34,102 bases of DNA from Chloroflexota bacterium (GTDB taxonomy: Bacteria > Chloroflexota > Dormibacteria > Dormibacterales > Dormibacteraceae), in contig VBIA01000170.1 of NCBI GenBank assembly GCA_005879985.1, positions 1 to 34,102 of the forward strand. Direction: 5' to 3'. Each line of letters begins with the position of its first letter. Position 1 is the first letter of the stretch. Positions 23,107 through 30,237 of the stretch are shown here, piece after piece. The notes under the pieces are model-generated. The model did not search any database. It was not told where the DNA came from and was given only the letters and a program-made list of their open reading frames with translations. Position numbers and translations under genes: made by a program.

Positions 23107-24783
23107 TCAGGCGCGGAGCGCCGAGGCGGCTGCCTCCCAGCACACGCGGTGCCCGTTGACGCTGTCCTCGCGCTTGTAGCGCACGACCACCATCGTCGAC
23201 GTCTGCGCGCTCAGCGCATCGGTGATCGCCGGCTCGAGACCTGAGCGGTCGGTGACGGGACTGTAGACGAGCCCATAAAGCCTCGCGACCTGCGCGAAGT
23301 CGAGCCCCAGCGGCGTGGCGAAGATCTCCTCGAACACGTCGGTGTGCTGCGCCTGCGGCAGGAAGTTGAAGACGCCTCCCCCGTTGTTGTCGCAGCCAAC
23401 GATCGTCGCCTTGATGCCGTGGCGGCGCAGCGACCACAGTCCGTTCATGTCGTGATAGACGGAAAGGTCGCCGAGCAGAAGCACGGTCTGGTTCGAAGAG
23501 CGCGCAGCGGCGATGCCGAGACCGGTCGAGACGAGTCCGTCGATTCCGCTGGCGCCGCGGTTGCCGTAGAACGTCTGGCCCCCTCGCGCGTAAGGCCAGA
23601 AGCTGTCCGCGGCTCGAATGGGCATGCTCGAGCCAACGAAAACCTGCGCTGTATCCGGCACTCTCGCCGCGAGCGCGCGCACGATGTGGCCCTCGTGCAT
23701 CGGCGTAGACACCAGCGTCGCCGCGATCGCGGCGGTCGCCTTCTTGCCGGCGCTCACCCATTCGTCGCGCCATGCGCCGACGGCGGCCGCCGGAAGGCTC
23801 TCGATGAGCGGCTGCGGATCGCAGACCAGGACGTTGCTCGCGACCTGGTCCTCGTCGCGCCACATCCGGTCCGGATCGATGAGGAACGTCGGCGCGGCGG
23901 CGGCGGCGAGCCATGCATTCATCACCTTCGACGTTGGCGTGCCGCCGAGCCGGATGACAAGGTCCGGTCCGTGCTGCAGCGACCAGCCCGCGCGCAGCAG
24001 CGCCTCGTAGGACTCGATCGCGGTGCCTGACTCATGACGCCGCAGCTGCGAGCTCGGCTCAGCCAGCAGCGGCACGCCCAGGCGACTGAGGCCCGCCGCG
24101 AGCCTCGCACCGTCGCGCATCTCGCCGGCGACCACCAGCGGCCTTTTTGCATTCCGCAGCGCCGACGCGACGGAGGCGACCTGGTCCCCGGTCGGCACCA
24201 GCCGGCCGGCCGTCATCGACTGCGGCGACTCGCCGATAGGCGCCGGCACCTGCCCGGGCGGCGGCACCAGCGGCTCGCGAAACGGGAGGTTCAGGTGAAC
24301 GGGTCCGTTTTGAGCCTCGGCGTACGCGCGCGCCGCGAGACGCCGCCACAGCCGCGCCGCGTTCGGGGCTTCGAACGGCGGGCCGGGGTCGAAGAACCAG
24401 CGCACCGCCGTGCCGAACAGCCGCTGCTGATCTATCGCCTGGTTGGCCCCGACGTCCCGCAGCTCGGGCGGCCGGTCCGCGGTGAGCACGATCAGCGGCG
24501 CGCGCGAGTGGAACGCCTCGACCACCGCAGCATGAAACTCAGCCGCGGCGGTGCCCGACGTCGAGAGCAGCACCACCGGCTTGCCCGTGGCCTTGGCGAG
24601 ACCGACGCCGAAGAACGAGCCCGACCGCTCGTCGATCTGCACGAAGACGTTCGTCTTCGGATGCCGCTGCAGCGCCATCGCGATCGGCGCGGACCGCGAG
24701 CCCGGCGACACGCACGCGTACTCGACGCCCTGCACGGCGAGCTCGTCCACGAAGGTCGCCGCGAACGACTGCGCTACGTCCAT
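23107..24783 (-). CDS. menD: 2-succinyl-5-enolpyruvyl-6-hydroxy-3-cyclohexene-1-carboxylate synthase
   Basis: 558 residues. Thiamine-diphosphate enzyme that joins isochorismate with 2-oxoglutarate to SEPHCHC. The N-terminus FVDELAVQGVEYACVSPGSR is a MenD signature. It is followed by the cofactor-activating Glu in QIDERSGSFFGVGLAKATGK, STSGTAAAEFHAAVVEA, and TADRPPELRDVGANQAIDQ. In the C-terminal part GDLSVYHDMNGLW and GCDNNGGGVFNFLPQA are the ThDP-Mg site. Start ATG at 24781-24783, divergent from menH with only 11 bp between them. No Shine-Dalgarno is obvious. Assignment is firm. Confidence 0.96.
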   Translation of the reverse strand: MDVAQSFAATFVDELAVQGVEYACVSPGSRSAPIAMALQRHPKTNVFVQIDERSGSFFGVGLAKATGKPVVLLSTSGTAAAEFHAAVVEAFHSRAPLIVLTADRPPELRDVGANQAIDQQRLFGTAVRWFFDPGPPFEAPNAARLWRRLAARAYAEAQNGPVHLNLPFREPLVPPPGQVPAPIGESPQSMTAGRLVPTGDQVASVASALRNAKRPLVVAGEMRDGARLAAGLSRLGVPLLAEPSSQLRRHESGTAIESYEALLRAGWSLQHGPDLVIRLGGTPTSKVMNAWLAAAAAPTFLIDPDRMWRDEDQVASNVLVCDPQPLIESLPAAAVGAWRDEWVSAGKKATAAIAATLVSTPMHEGHIVRALAARVPDTAQVFVGSSMPIRAADSFWPYARGGQTFYGNRGASGIDGLVSTGLGIAAARSSNQTVLLLGDLSVYHDMNGLWSLRRHGIKATIVGCDNNGGGVFNFLPQAQHTDVFEEIFATPLGLDFAQVARLYGLVYSPVTDRSGLEPAITDALSAQTSTMVVVRYKREDSVNGHRVCWEAAASALRA

Positions 24784-24794
24784 AGGCTTATCTC

Positions 24795-25571
24795 GTGGAC
24801 GAGACGGTGACGCTTCTGCACGGCTTCACTCTCAACGGCGCGAGCTGGGACGAGCTGGTCGCGAAGATGCCCGCGGGCTGGAAGTGGATCGCTCCCGACC
24901 TCCGCGGCCACGGCAGGGCCCCGTTCTCGCCCGCCACGATGGATGACTGCGCCGCCGACCTCATGGCGTTGTGGAACCACCTTGGAATCGAACGAAGCCA
25001 CGTCGTCGGTTACTCGATGGGCGGCCGGCTCGCGCTGCACGTGGCGGTCAGACTACCCGAGCGAACTCGATCAGTGCTGACAATCGGCGCACACGCCGGG
25101 CTCGATGACGAAGCTCGCGCGAAGCGGCGCCAGGCCGATGAGGCGCTCGCTGAGCGAATCGAGCGCGAGGGCGTCGAGTCCTTCGTCCAGCACTGGGAAT
25201 CGCTGCCCATGTTCGCCGGCATCAAGCGCCGCGGGCCTGATTTCGCGGCATGGCTCCACGGGCTGCGAACGGGCAACCAGGCCGACGGACTCGCCGCGTC
25301 TCTCAGGGGCATGGGCGCCGGCGCGATGGAGCCGTTGTGGGACGAGCTCGAGGCGATCGACCTCCCCTGCACCTTCGTGGCCGGCAAGGACGATGTGCCA
25401 TTCGTGCAAGCGGCGGCGCGGCTCAACGAGACCGTCGGTCGCTCGCGCATCCGCAGCGTCGCCGGCAGCGGCCACTCGGTCCAGTTCGAGCAGCCCGATG
25501 CCACCGCTTCGATACTTGCCGATCACCTCGGGTGGGCGGCCACGGCCACCTCGAGCACGACCACGGCCTGA
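24795..25571 (+). CDS. menH: 2-succinyl-6-hydroxy-2,4-cyclohexadiene-1-carboxylate synthase (MenH-type alpha/beta hydrolase)
   Basis: 258 residues from a GTG at 24795. Alpha/beta-hydrolase fold with MenH-like features: LLHGFTLNGASWDELV near the N-terminus, DLRGHGRAPF, nucleophile elbow VVGYSMGGRLALHVA, the SLPMFAG segment where MenH has its WxxxPxF region, Asp in FVAGKDDVPF, and His in SGHSVQFEQPD. In menaquinone synthesis it eliminates pyruvate from SEPHCHC. Position beside menD makes MenH more likely than a generic hydrolase. The last residues are low-complexity Ala/Thr/Ser and overlap the convergent small gene by 49 bp. Confidence 0.85.
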   Translation: MDETVTLLHGFTLNGASWDELVAKMPAGWKWIAPDLRGHGRAPFSPATMDDCAADLMALWNHLGIERSHVVGYSMGGRLALHVAVRLPERTRSVLTIGAHAGLDDEARAKRRQADEALAERIEREGVESFVQHWESLPMFAGIKRRGPDFAAWLHGLRTGNQADGLAASLRGMGAGAMEPLWDELEAIDLPCTFVAGKDDVPFVQAAARLNETVGRSRIRSVAGSGHSVQFEQPDATASILADHLGWAATATSSTTTA

Positions 25572-25732
25572 ACACCCGCGGCGTACCGCGCCGCGCCGAG
25601 CCGCTCCTGGTCGAGCATGCCGCCGCGCGCGACCGGCCGCAGCACGAACCTGTTCACCTTGGCTCGCTGCAGGATCGATTCGACCTCGCGCGCGACATCC
25701 TGTGGGCGAATCGCCGTGATGAGCGCGTCCAT
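25523..25732 (-). CDS. Small protein of unknown function, coupled to menA
   Basis: 69 residues from ATG 25730-25732, which overlaps the menA stop in an ATGA junction. The sequence starts MDALITAIRPQDVAREVESI, continues with LQRAKVNRFVLRPVARGG, and ends in a hydrophobic VQAVVVLEVAVAAHP. It looks like a small helix-strand domain; I recognise no family. The coupling to menA supports expression. The last 49 bp lie antisense to the menH 3' end, so this could also be a chance frame. It is the last gene of the menB-menA unit. Confidence 0.5.
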   Translation of the reverse strand: MDALITAIRPQDVAREVESILQRAKVNRFVLRPVARGGMLDQERLGAARYAAGVQAVVVLEVAVAAHPR

Positions 25733-26631
25733 CAGATGACCAGCCCGACCGTGAGCAGCAGCGCGAAGGCGAGCTCGGCCGCGGCCATCCGCTTCAGCGC
25801 GGCCACCAGCCTGGGCGGCGACGTCGTGGCGAAGGCGGTGCGCACGGGCACCGCTGCAATGGGGATCGCGAAGTGCACGGCCATGACCGTGACCGGGGCG
25901 AGGTGCGACATGAAGACGACGATCGGAATCGCGAACGCGGCCGCGGCGAGAACCGCAAGGAGATACAGGGTGCGCTGCCGCCCGATCAGCGTCGCCAGCG
26001 TCCGCTTGCCGGCGGCGGCGTCGCTCTCCATGTCGCGCAGGTTGTTCAGCACCAGGATCGCGCTGGCGAGGAAGCCCATGGAGCATCCGAAGAGAATCGC
26101 GAGCGGTGTTATCCGCAGCGACTCGACGTACACCGTCCCGCACGTCGCCACCAGCCCGAAGAACACGAACACGAACAGCTCGCCCAGGCCGAGGTAGCCG
26201 TACGGCCTGGGGCCGCCCGTGTAGAGCCAGCCCGCCGCCAGGCACGCGGCGCCCGCGATAAGGAGCCGCCAGTCGGTGGCGAGGCTCAGCACGACGCCCA
26301 CCAACGCAGCCACGCCGAATGCGCCGATTGCCGCCCATCTCACTTGCCCGGGCGGCACTACGCCGGACGAAGCCGCCCGCACCGGCCCGACGCGCGCCGG
26401 CGAATCAGCGCCGCGGCGGTGGTCGGAGTAGTCGTTCGCCAAGTTGACCCCGAGCTGCATGCAGACCGCGACCACCAGAGCGCCCAGACCCGCGAGCGGC
26501 CGGATGCTTCCTTGATGTATCGCGATCGCTGTGCCCGCCAGCACCGGCGCCACGGAAGCGGCCAGCGTCGCCGGGCGAATGGCGGACCACCAGACCGCGC
26601 GAGGCGTCAGCGTGCTCGTGGCGACAGCCAT
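25732..26631 (-). CDS. menA: 1,4-dihydroxy-2-naphthoate polyprenyltransferase
   Basis: 299 residues, UbiA-superfamily membrane prenyltransferase with about eight or nine hydrophobic segments. Attaches the polyprenyl chain to DHNA, giving demethylmenaquinone. The two aspartate-rich prenyl-diphosphate motifs are present: NLANDYSDHRRGAD (about 64-77) and VLNNLRDMESDAAAGKRTL (about 193-211). The latter with its GKRTL tail is typical of MenA rather than UbiA of ubiquinone synthesis. The N-terminus AVWWSAIRPATLAASVAPVL also fits. It starts at ATG 26629-26631, directly abutting the menB stop at 26632. Confidence 0.93.
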   Translation of the reverse strand: MAVATSTLTPRAVWWSAIRPATLAASVAPVLAGTAIAIHQGSIRPLAGLGALVVAVCMQLGVNLANDYSDHRRGADSPARVGPVRAASSGVVPPGQVRWAAIGAFGVAALVGVVLSLATDWRLLIAGAACLAAGWLYTGGPRPYGYLGLGELFVFVFFGLVATCGTVYVESLRITPLAILFGCSMGFLASAILVLNNLRDMESDAAAGKRTLATLIGRQRTLYLLAVLAAAAFAIPIVVFMSHLAPVTVMAVHFAIPIAAVPVRTAFATTSPPRLVAALKRMAAAELAFALLLTVGLVI

Positions 26632-27468
26632 CTATGGACGCTTCGGAAATTTCTTGAAGTCGGGTTTCCGTTTCTGGACATACGCGTCGCGCCCCTCCTG
26701 CGCCTCCTCACTGAGGTAGTACAGGAGCGTGGCGTCACCGGCGAGCTGCTGGATGCCCGCGAGCCCATCATCGGCGGCGTTGAAGCCCGCCTTCAGCAGG
26801 CGCAGGGCGAGCGGGCTGAGCTCGAGCATGCGCCGGCACCACGCGACCGTTTCCTCTTCGAGCTTGTCGAGCGGCACGACCTTGTTGACCAAACCCATGT
26901 CGAACGCCTGCTGCGCGTCGTACTGCTCGCACAGGAACCAGATCTCGCGCGCTTTCTTCTGCCCAACGATGCGCGCGAGCAAGCCCGCGCCGTAGCCGCC
27001 GTCGAAGCTGCCGACGCGCGGCCCGGTCTGACCGAAGCGCGCGTTGTCGGCGGCGATCGTCAGGTCGCACACGATGTGAAGCACGTGCCCGCCGCCGATC
27101 GCGTAGCCCGCCACCATCGCCACCACCGGCTTGGGCAGGCGGCGGATCTGGACCTGCAGGTCGAGCACGTTGAGGCGGCCGACGCCCTTGGGGTCGATGT
27201 AGCCGTCATCGCCTCGAATGCGCTGGTCGCCTCCCGAGCAGAAGGCCTCGGTGCCCGCGCCTGTGAGGATGACCACACCAATCGACGGGTCGTTGCGCGC
27301 CGCCTCGAATGCGGCTGACATCTCCGTCACCGTGGTCGGCTGGAACGCGTTGCGGACCTCCGGCCGGTTGATCGTGATCTTGGCGATCCCGTCCCAGGTC
27401 TCGTAGAGGATGTCCTCGTACTGGCCGGCCCTGACCCACCCGCTCTGACGCCGTGCCTGATCTTTCAA
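26632..27468 (-). CDS. menB: 1,4-dihydroxy-2-naphthoyl-CoA synthase
   Basis: About 278 residues. Crotonase-fold enzyme that cyclises o-succinylbenzoyl-CoA. Conserved segments: [69 protein letters not shown] and the C-terminal [12 protein letters not shown]. The QTG triplet (rather than QTD) is that of the bicarbonate-dependent class exemplified by E. coli MenB. Two starts compete: GTG at 27472-27474 lies one base from AGGAG (27476-27480), while TTG at 27466-27468 has a seven-base spacing and is preferred here. menA follows without a gap. Product assignment is firm. Confidence 0.95.
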   Translation of the reverse strand: MKDQARRQSGWVRAGQYEDILYETWDGIAKITINRPEVRNAFQPTTVTEMSAAFEAARNDPSIGVVILTGAGTEAFCSGGDQRIRGDDGYIDPKGVGRLNVLDLQVQIRRLPKPVVAMVAGYAIGGGHVLHIVCDLTIAADNARFGQTGPRVGSFDGGYGAGLLARIVGQKKAREIWFLCEQYDAQQAFDMGLVNKVVPLDKLEEETVAWCRRMLELSPLALRLLKAGFNAADDGLAGIQQLAGDATLLYYLSEEAQEGRDAYVQKRKPDFKKFPKRP

Positions 27469-27516
27469 GCTCACACTCCTAGAGCGATCGCTAGCACTAT
27501 TCGAATCGTAGACGAA

Positions 27517-28449
27517 TCAGGCGCGGCGGGTCGGCTTCTTCCTCGGAAACAGGCGGACGATCTTGGCGTAGTCGTCGGGCGTGTCGATGTCGTCCGGCCT
27601 GCCCTGGGCCGGCACCACGTCGAGCAGCTCGGGATGCGCTTCGAAGAGCTGCCTCGCCCCCGAGTCACCCTCCAGCTGCTCGAGCTCGGGCCACAGCTCG
27701 CGCGCCAGCACGACCGGCGGTGTCCACCTCGGCTTTGGCGTTGAGGAGGCCATGGCGACAGCGGGCCGCGATCCTTCGCGCCGCCAGGAGCGCAGCAGTG
27801 CGGCCACCGTGCGCGACCCGACCAGCGGCTGGTCACCGAGGACGATGAGCGCCCCTTCCATGTCGGAGCGCAATCCGGCGAGCCCGCGCCGCAGGGACGT
27901 CGACATGCCTTGCGCCGCGTCGGGGTTGTAGATGAGCTCGGCGGCCCCATCGACGGCGCTCGCGACATCCTTCGACGCGTAAACGACCACCACCTGGTGG
28001 CAGCCGCCGTTGGAAGCGGCCTCGATCGCATGCCTCACCATCGGCTGGCCGTCGAAGTCCAGCAGCAGCTTCTCGGTGCCGCCCATGCGAGAGCTCGAGC
28101 CTGCGGCGAGCACCACAGCGCCGACCGGCAGCAGCGATGCGGCCAGGCGCTCGCTCGAAGGTCGCGCCGCGCGGATCCACTCCACCTCGGCCGCGGCCTC
28201 GGTGGCGGCCTTGGCGAAATCGTGCAGGCGCGCGCTGTCGGCGTCGACGGCGATGACCTTGCGTCCCGCGAGCGCCGATAAGTCGGGTATCGCGTCGGGC
28301 ACGCCCACGACCGCGAGCGTCGCGCAATCAGGTCGCGACGCGACATGCTGCAGGGCCGGCACCACGTCGCGTCCGCGGACGACCACGCTGTGTGGACCGT
28401 CGGGCTCGCGGTACGTGCGCCCACGGATGGGCACCTCGAGGTCGCTCAT
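27517..28449 (-). CDS. MobA/MocA-like nucleotidyltransferase with extra N-terminal domain
   Basis: 310 residues from ATG 28447-28449; a GTG at 28462-28464 in frame is an alternative start. Residues 110-310 are a MobA-like NTP transferase: AVVLAAGSSSRMGGTEKLLL, with the nucleotide-binding loop and Lys, then QVVVVYASKDV, GDQPLV as metal-binding motif, and a C-terminal DIDTPDDYAKI. This type includes molybdenum cofactor cytidylyltransferase (MocA), which makes molybdopterin cytosine dinucleotide. The presence of coxD/E/F-type genes 2-5 kb away favours that role. Residues 1-108 form an unrelated small alpha/beta-looking domain (VVVRGRDVVPALQHV, VVGVPDAIPDLSALAG, KVIAVDADSARLHDFAK) that I do not recognise. 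Confidence 0.8.
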   Translation of the reverse strand: MSDLEVPIRGRTYREPDGPHSVVVRGRDVVPALQHVASRPDCATLAVVGVPDAIPDLSALAGRKVIAVDADSARLHDFAKAATEAAAEVEWIRAARPSSERLAASLLPVGAVVLAAGSSSRMGGTEKLLLDFDGQPMVRHAIEAASNGGCHQVVVVYASKDVASAVDGAAELIYNPDAAQGMSTSLRRGLAGLRSDMEGALIVLGDQPLVGSRTVAALLRSWRREGSRPAVAMASSTPKPRWTPPVVLARELWPELEQLEGDSGARQLFEAHPELLDVVPAQGRPDDIDTPDDYAKIVRLFPRKKPTRRA

Positions 28450-28503
28450 TACGAAGACGGGCACACATTCAGCATGCCACGGTGCGCCGGTAGTCTTGAC
28501 GGG

Positions 28504-29349
28504 ATGCCGATCCTTGGGGCGCATATCGATTCTTCGGGCGGCCTGCATCACGCGTTCGAGCGCGCAAAGGCCATGGATGCCGAGGCAATTCAGTGCCATC
28601 CGACGCCGCCCGGCTTCTGGGGCTCACCGAAGCTCGACGAGACACGCATCGCGACCTTCAAGGAGGCGGCCGACAAGTACGGCCATCCGCCCTTCTACTT
28701 TCACGCCGTTTACCTGATCAACCTCGCCGGCGACGACCCGACCCTGCGGCAGCGCTCCGAAAGCACCCTTACCGGTTACCTGAGAGCCGCGGATGAGCTG
28801 GGCATCGACGGCGTGATCTTCCACACCGGCTCGCACAAGGGGGCCGGCTTCGAGAAGACGCTGCCCACGATCATCGGCCACCTGCAGAAGGTGCTCGAGC
28901 GCGCGGATCCGAAGCGCGCGCGCTTGCTCATCGAGAACAACGCGGGGCTCGGCGGATGCGTGGGCGCGCGCTTCGAAGAGATCGCGACGATGATGGCGAA
29001 GCTGAAGGACAAGCGCGTCGGCGTGTGCTTCGACACATGTCATGCCTTCGCGTCGGGCTACGACGAACGCAGCGCCGAGACCGTGAGCCAGACCATCGAC
29101 GAGCTCGACAAGGTCGTTGGCTTGAAGAACGTCGACGTCGTCCACTGCAACGACTCCGTCACCGGGCTCGGCTCCAACCGCGACCGCCACGCCAACATCG
29201 GCGCTGGACAGATCGGCGACGAGGGCTTTCGCGCCCTGCTGCACGAGCCGCGGCTCGAGCGCCTGCCCTTCATCCTCGAGGTCCCAGGCGCTGGCGAGGG
29301 ACCGGACGCCGAGCAGCTCGCCACCCTGCGCAGGCTCGCCGCGAGCTAG
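28504..29349 (+). CDS. nfo: Deoxyribonuclease IV (AP endonuclease, Nfo/EndoIV family)
   Basis: 281 residues, normal length. TIM-barrel endonuclease that nicks DNA at abasic sites with three metal ions. Visible family features: ILGAHIDSSGGLHHAFERA, the His of YFHAVYLINLA, His in GVIFHTGSHKG, Glu in LIENNAG, GVCFDTCHAFASGYD (Asp and His ligands), VDVVHCNDSVTGLGSNRDRH (His, Asp, His) and ILEVPGAGEG (Glu). All ligand positions are filled. ATG at 28504 is the first start consistent with the conserved N-terminus; upstream open frame is antisense to the nucleotidyltransferase gene. The TAG (29347-29349) interlocks with the stop of the convergent small gene. Confidence 0.94.
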   Translation: MPILGAHIDSSGGLHHAFERAKAMDAEAIQCHPTPPGFWGSPKLDETRIATFKEAADKYGHPPFYFHAVYLINLAGDDPTLRQRSESTLTGYLRAADELGIDGVIFHTGSHKGAGFEKTLPTIIGHLQKVLERADPKRARLLIENNAGLGGCVGARFEEIATMMAKLKDKRVGVCFDTCHAFASGYDERSAETVSQTIDELDKVVGLKNVDVVHCNDSVTGLGSNRDRHANIGAGQIGDEGFRALLHEPRLERLPFILEVPGAGEGPDAEQLATLRRLAAS

Positions 29350-29594
29350 CCGGCGTCGGCGCCGGCCGGGCGCTCCGCGCGGCCGGTGTTAGCGACCGGC
29401 TCGACCAGCGCCGGGTTCCATCGCGGCGGGCGCCGGCCGGCGAGGCCTGCCACGATCCAGACCCTCCTGGCCAGCTTCGGCAGCCACCAGCGGAGCACAG
29501 GGCCCCCGCCGTCGACCAGCCTGTGGTTCTCCATCTCGCGCTGCAGGTCCTGCAGATGCCTCCAGGCCATCTCCTCGTTGAAGGACTCGTTCAC
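29346..29594 (-). CDS. Small basic protein with perfect Shine-Dalgarno
   Basis: 82 residues. Two adjacent GTG codons (29595-29597 and 29592-29594) could start it; the inner one has the better six-base spacing. The Shine-Dalgarno AAGGAGGT at 29601-29608 is a perfect match to the ribosomal anti-SD and the strongest in the window. The protein starts VNESFNEEMAWRHLQDLQRE, an acidic helix, then has LRWWLPKLARRVWIVAGLAG, a Trp- and Arg-rich amphipathic or membrane-associating segment, and a Pro-rich tail. No family is recognised. Its promoter region contains the palindrome shared with the divergent CGNR regulator, so it may be that regulator's target. The stop overlaps the nfo stop on the other strand (CTAG). 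Confidence 0.72.
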   Translation of the reverse strand: MNESFNEEMAWRHLQDLQREMENHRLVDGGGPVLRWWLPKLARRVWIVAGLAGRRPPRWNPALVEPVANTGRAERPAGADAG

Positions 29595-29600
29595 CACTCG

Positions 29601-29608
29601 ACCTCCTT
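29601..29608 (-). promoter_or_regulatory. Perfect Shine-Dalgarno of the small basic protein
   Basis: On the minus strand the sequence reads AAGGAGGT, complementary to the full 16S anti-SD core. It lies three bases before the first GTG and six before the second, which favours the second as start. Most other genes in the window have weak or no such site, so strong translation is expected. Confidence 0.7.
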
Positions 29609-29628
29609 AACCCTCGTAATCCCTATGT

Positions 29629-29643
29629 CGGTTATTATAACCG
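29629..29643. promoter_or_regulatory. 15-bp perfect palindrome (operator) with embedded minus-strand -10
   Basis: CGGTTATTATAACCG is a perfect inverted repeat with 7-bp arms, between the small basic protein (minus) and the CGNR regulator (plus). It is AT-rich in a GC-rich setting. On the minus strand it contains TATAAT (29634-29639), a perfect -10 hexamer about 40 bases before the small gene. A protein bound here would block that promoter. The nearest candidate is the CGNR protein; this link is inferred. Confidence 0.6.
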
Positions 29644-29685
29644 GTGTATGCGCAACACTAGTTCACGTACGATGAGATTCTTCTG

Positions 29686-30237
29686 ATGGCGGACAGGGAG
29701 ACGGCCACCGGCCCGATCGGGCTGGTCCAGGCCTTCGTCAACAGCGTCGATCTCGAGGATGGTCCCGAGACGCTGACGACACCCGAGGCGCTCGGCTCCT
29801 GGCTGTCCGACCACGGCCTGATGCCGGCCGGAGCGGCCTCCGACCAGGACGACCTGCGGCATGCGGTCGCGCTGCGAGAGGCGCTGCGGGGCATCATCGG
29901 CGCCAACTCGGGCGCCGCCGTCTACCCCGTCGACGTGGCCACGCTCAACGAGGCGGCGGCGGCCAGCAAGCTTCGGGCACGATTCGGCTCGGACGGAAGG
30001 GCACGCCTCGAGCCGGATGTCAGCGGCGTGACAGGGGCGCTCGGCCGGATCGTCGCCGCCGCATTCGCAGGCATGGCTGACGAGGACTGGAGCCGGCTCA
30101 AGCTGTGCGGCTCGCATACGTGCCGCTGGGCGTTCTTTGACCGGTCGCGCAACCACTCGAGTCGCTGGTGCACGATGGCCGCCTGCGGCAACCGCGCGAA
30201 GGCCCGGCGCTTCCGCGCGCAGGCCAGGAAGGCCTAA
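29686..30237 (+). CDS. CGNR zinc-finger protein with ABATE-like N-terminal domain (putative regulator)
   Basis: 183 residues. The first ~125 residues follow the ABATE (stress-induced regulator) layout: FVNSVDLEDGPETLTTPEAL, then LREALRGIIGANSG and a helical centre with LGRIVAAAFAGMADEDWSRL. The C-terminus is a CGNR zinc finger: KLCGSHTCRWAFFDRSRN, then SSRWCTMAACGNRAKARRFR, with four Cys as zinc ligands and the diagnostic CGNR. These proteins are thought to be transcription regulators that bind DNA with the zinc-finger end. It is divergent from a small gene across an 88-bp gap with a perfect palindrome. The TAA interlocks with the stop of the convergent xdhC-like gene (CTAA). Ligand or signal unknown. 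Confidence 0.85.
   Translation: MADRETATGPIGLVQAFVNSVDLEDGPETLTTPEALGSWLSDHGLMPAGAASDQDDLRHAVALREALRGIIGANSGAAVYPVDVATLNEAAAASKLRARFGSDGRARLEPDVSGVTGALGRIVAAAFAGMADEDWSRLKLCGSHTCRWAFFDRSRNHSSRWCTMAACGNRAKARRFRAQARKA

Noticed and set aside
25873-27318. 481-codon plus-strand open frame opposite menA and menB
   Set aside because: Mirror of two firmly identified genes; composition is Arg/His-rich without structure.
27483-27492. AGCGATCGCT palindrome, containing the GCGATCGC octamer known as HIP1 in cyanobacteria
   Set aside because: A single copy just upstream of menB in GC-rich DNA is expected by chance; nothing else suggests a cyanobacterium.
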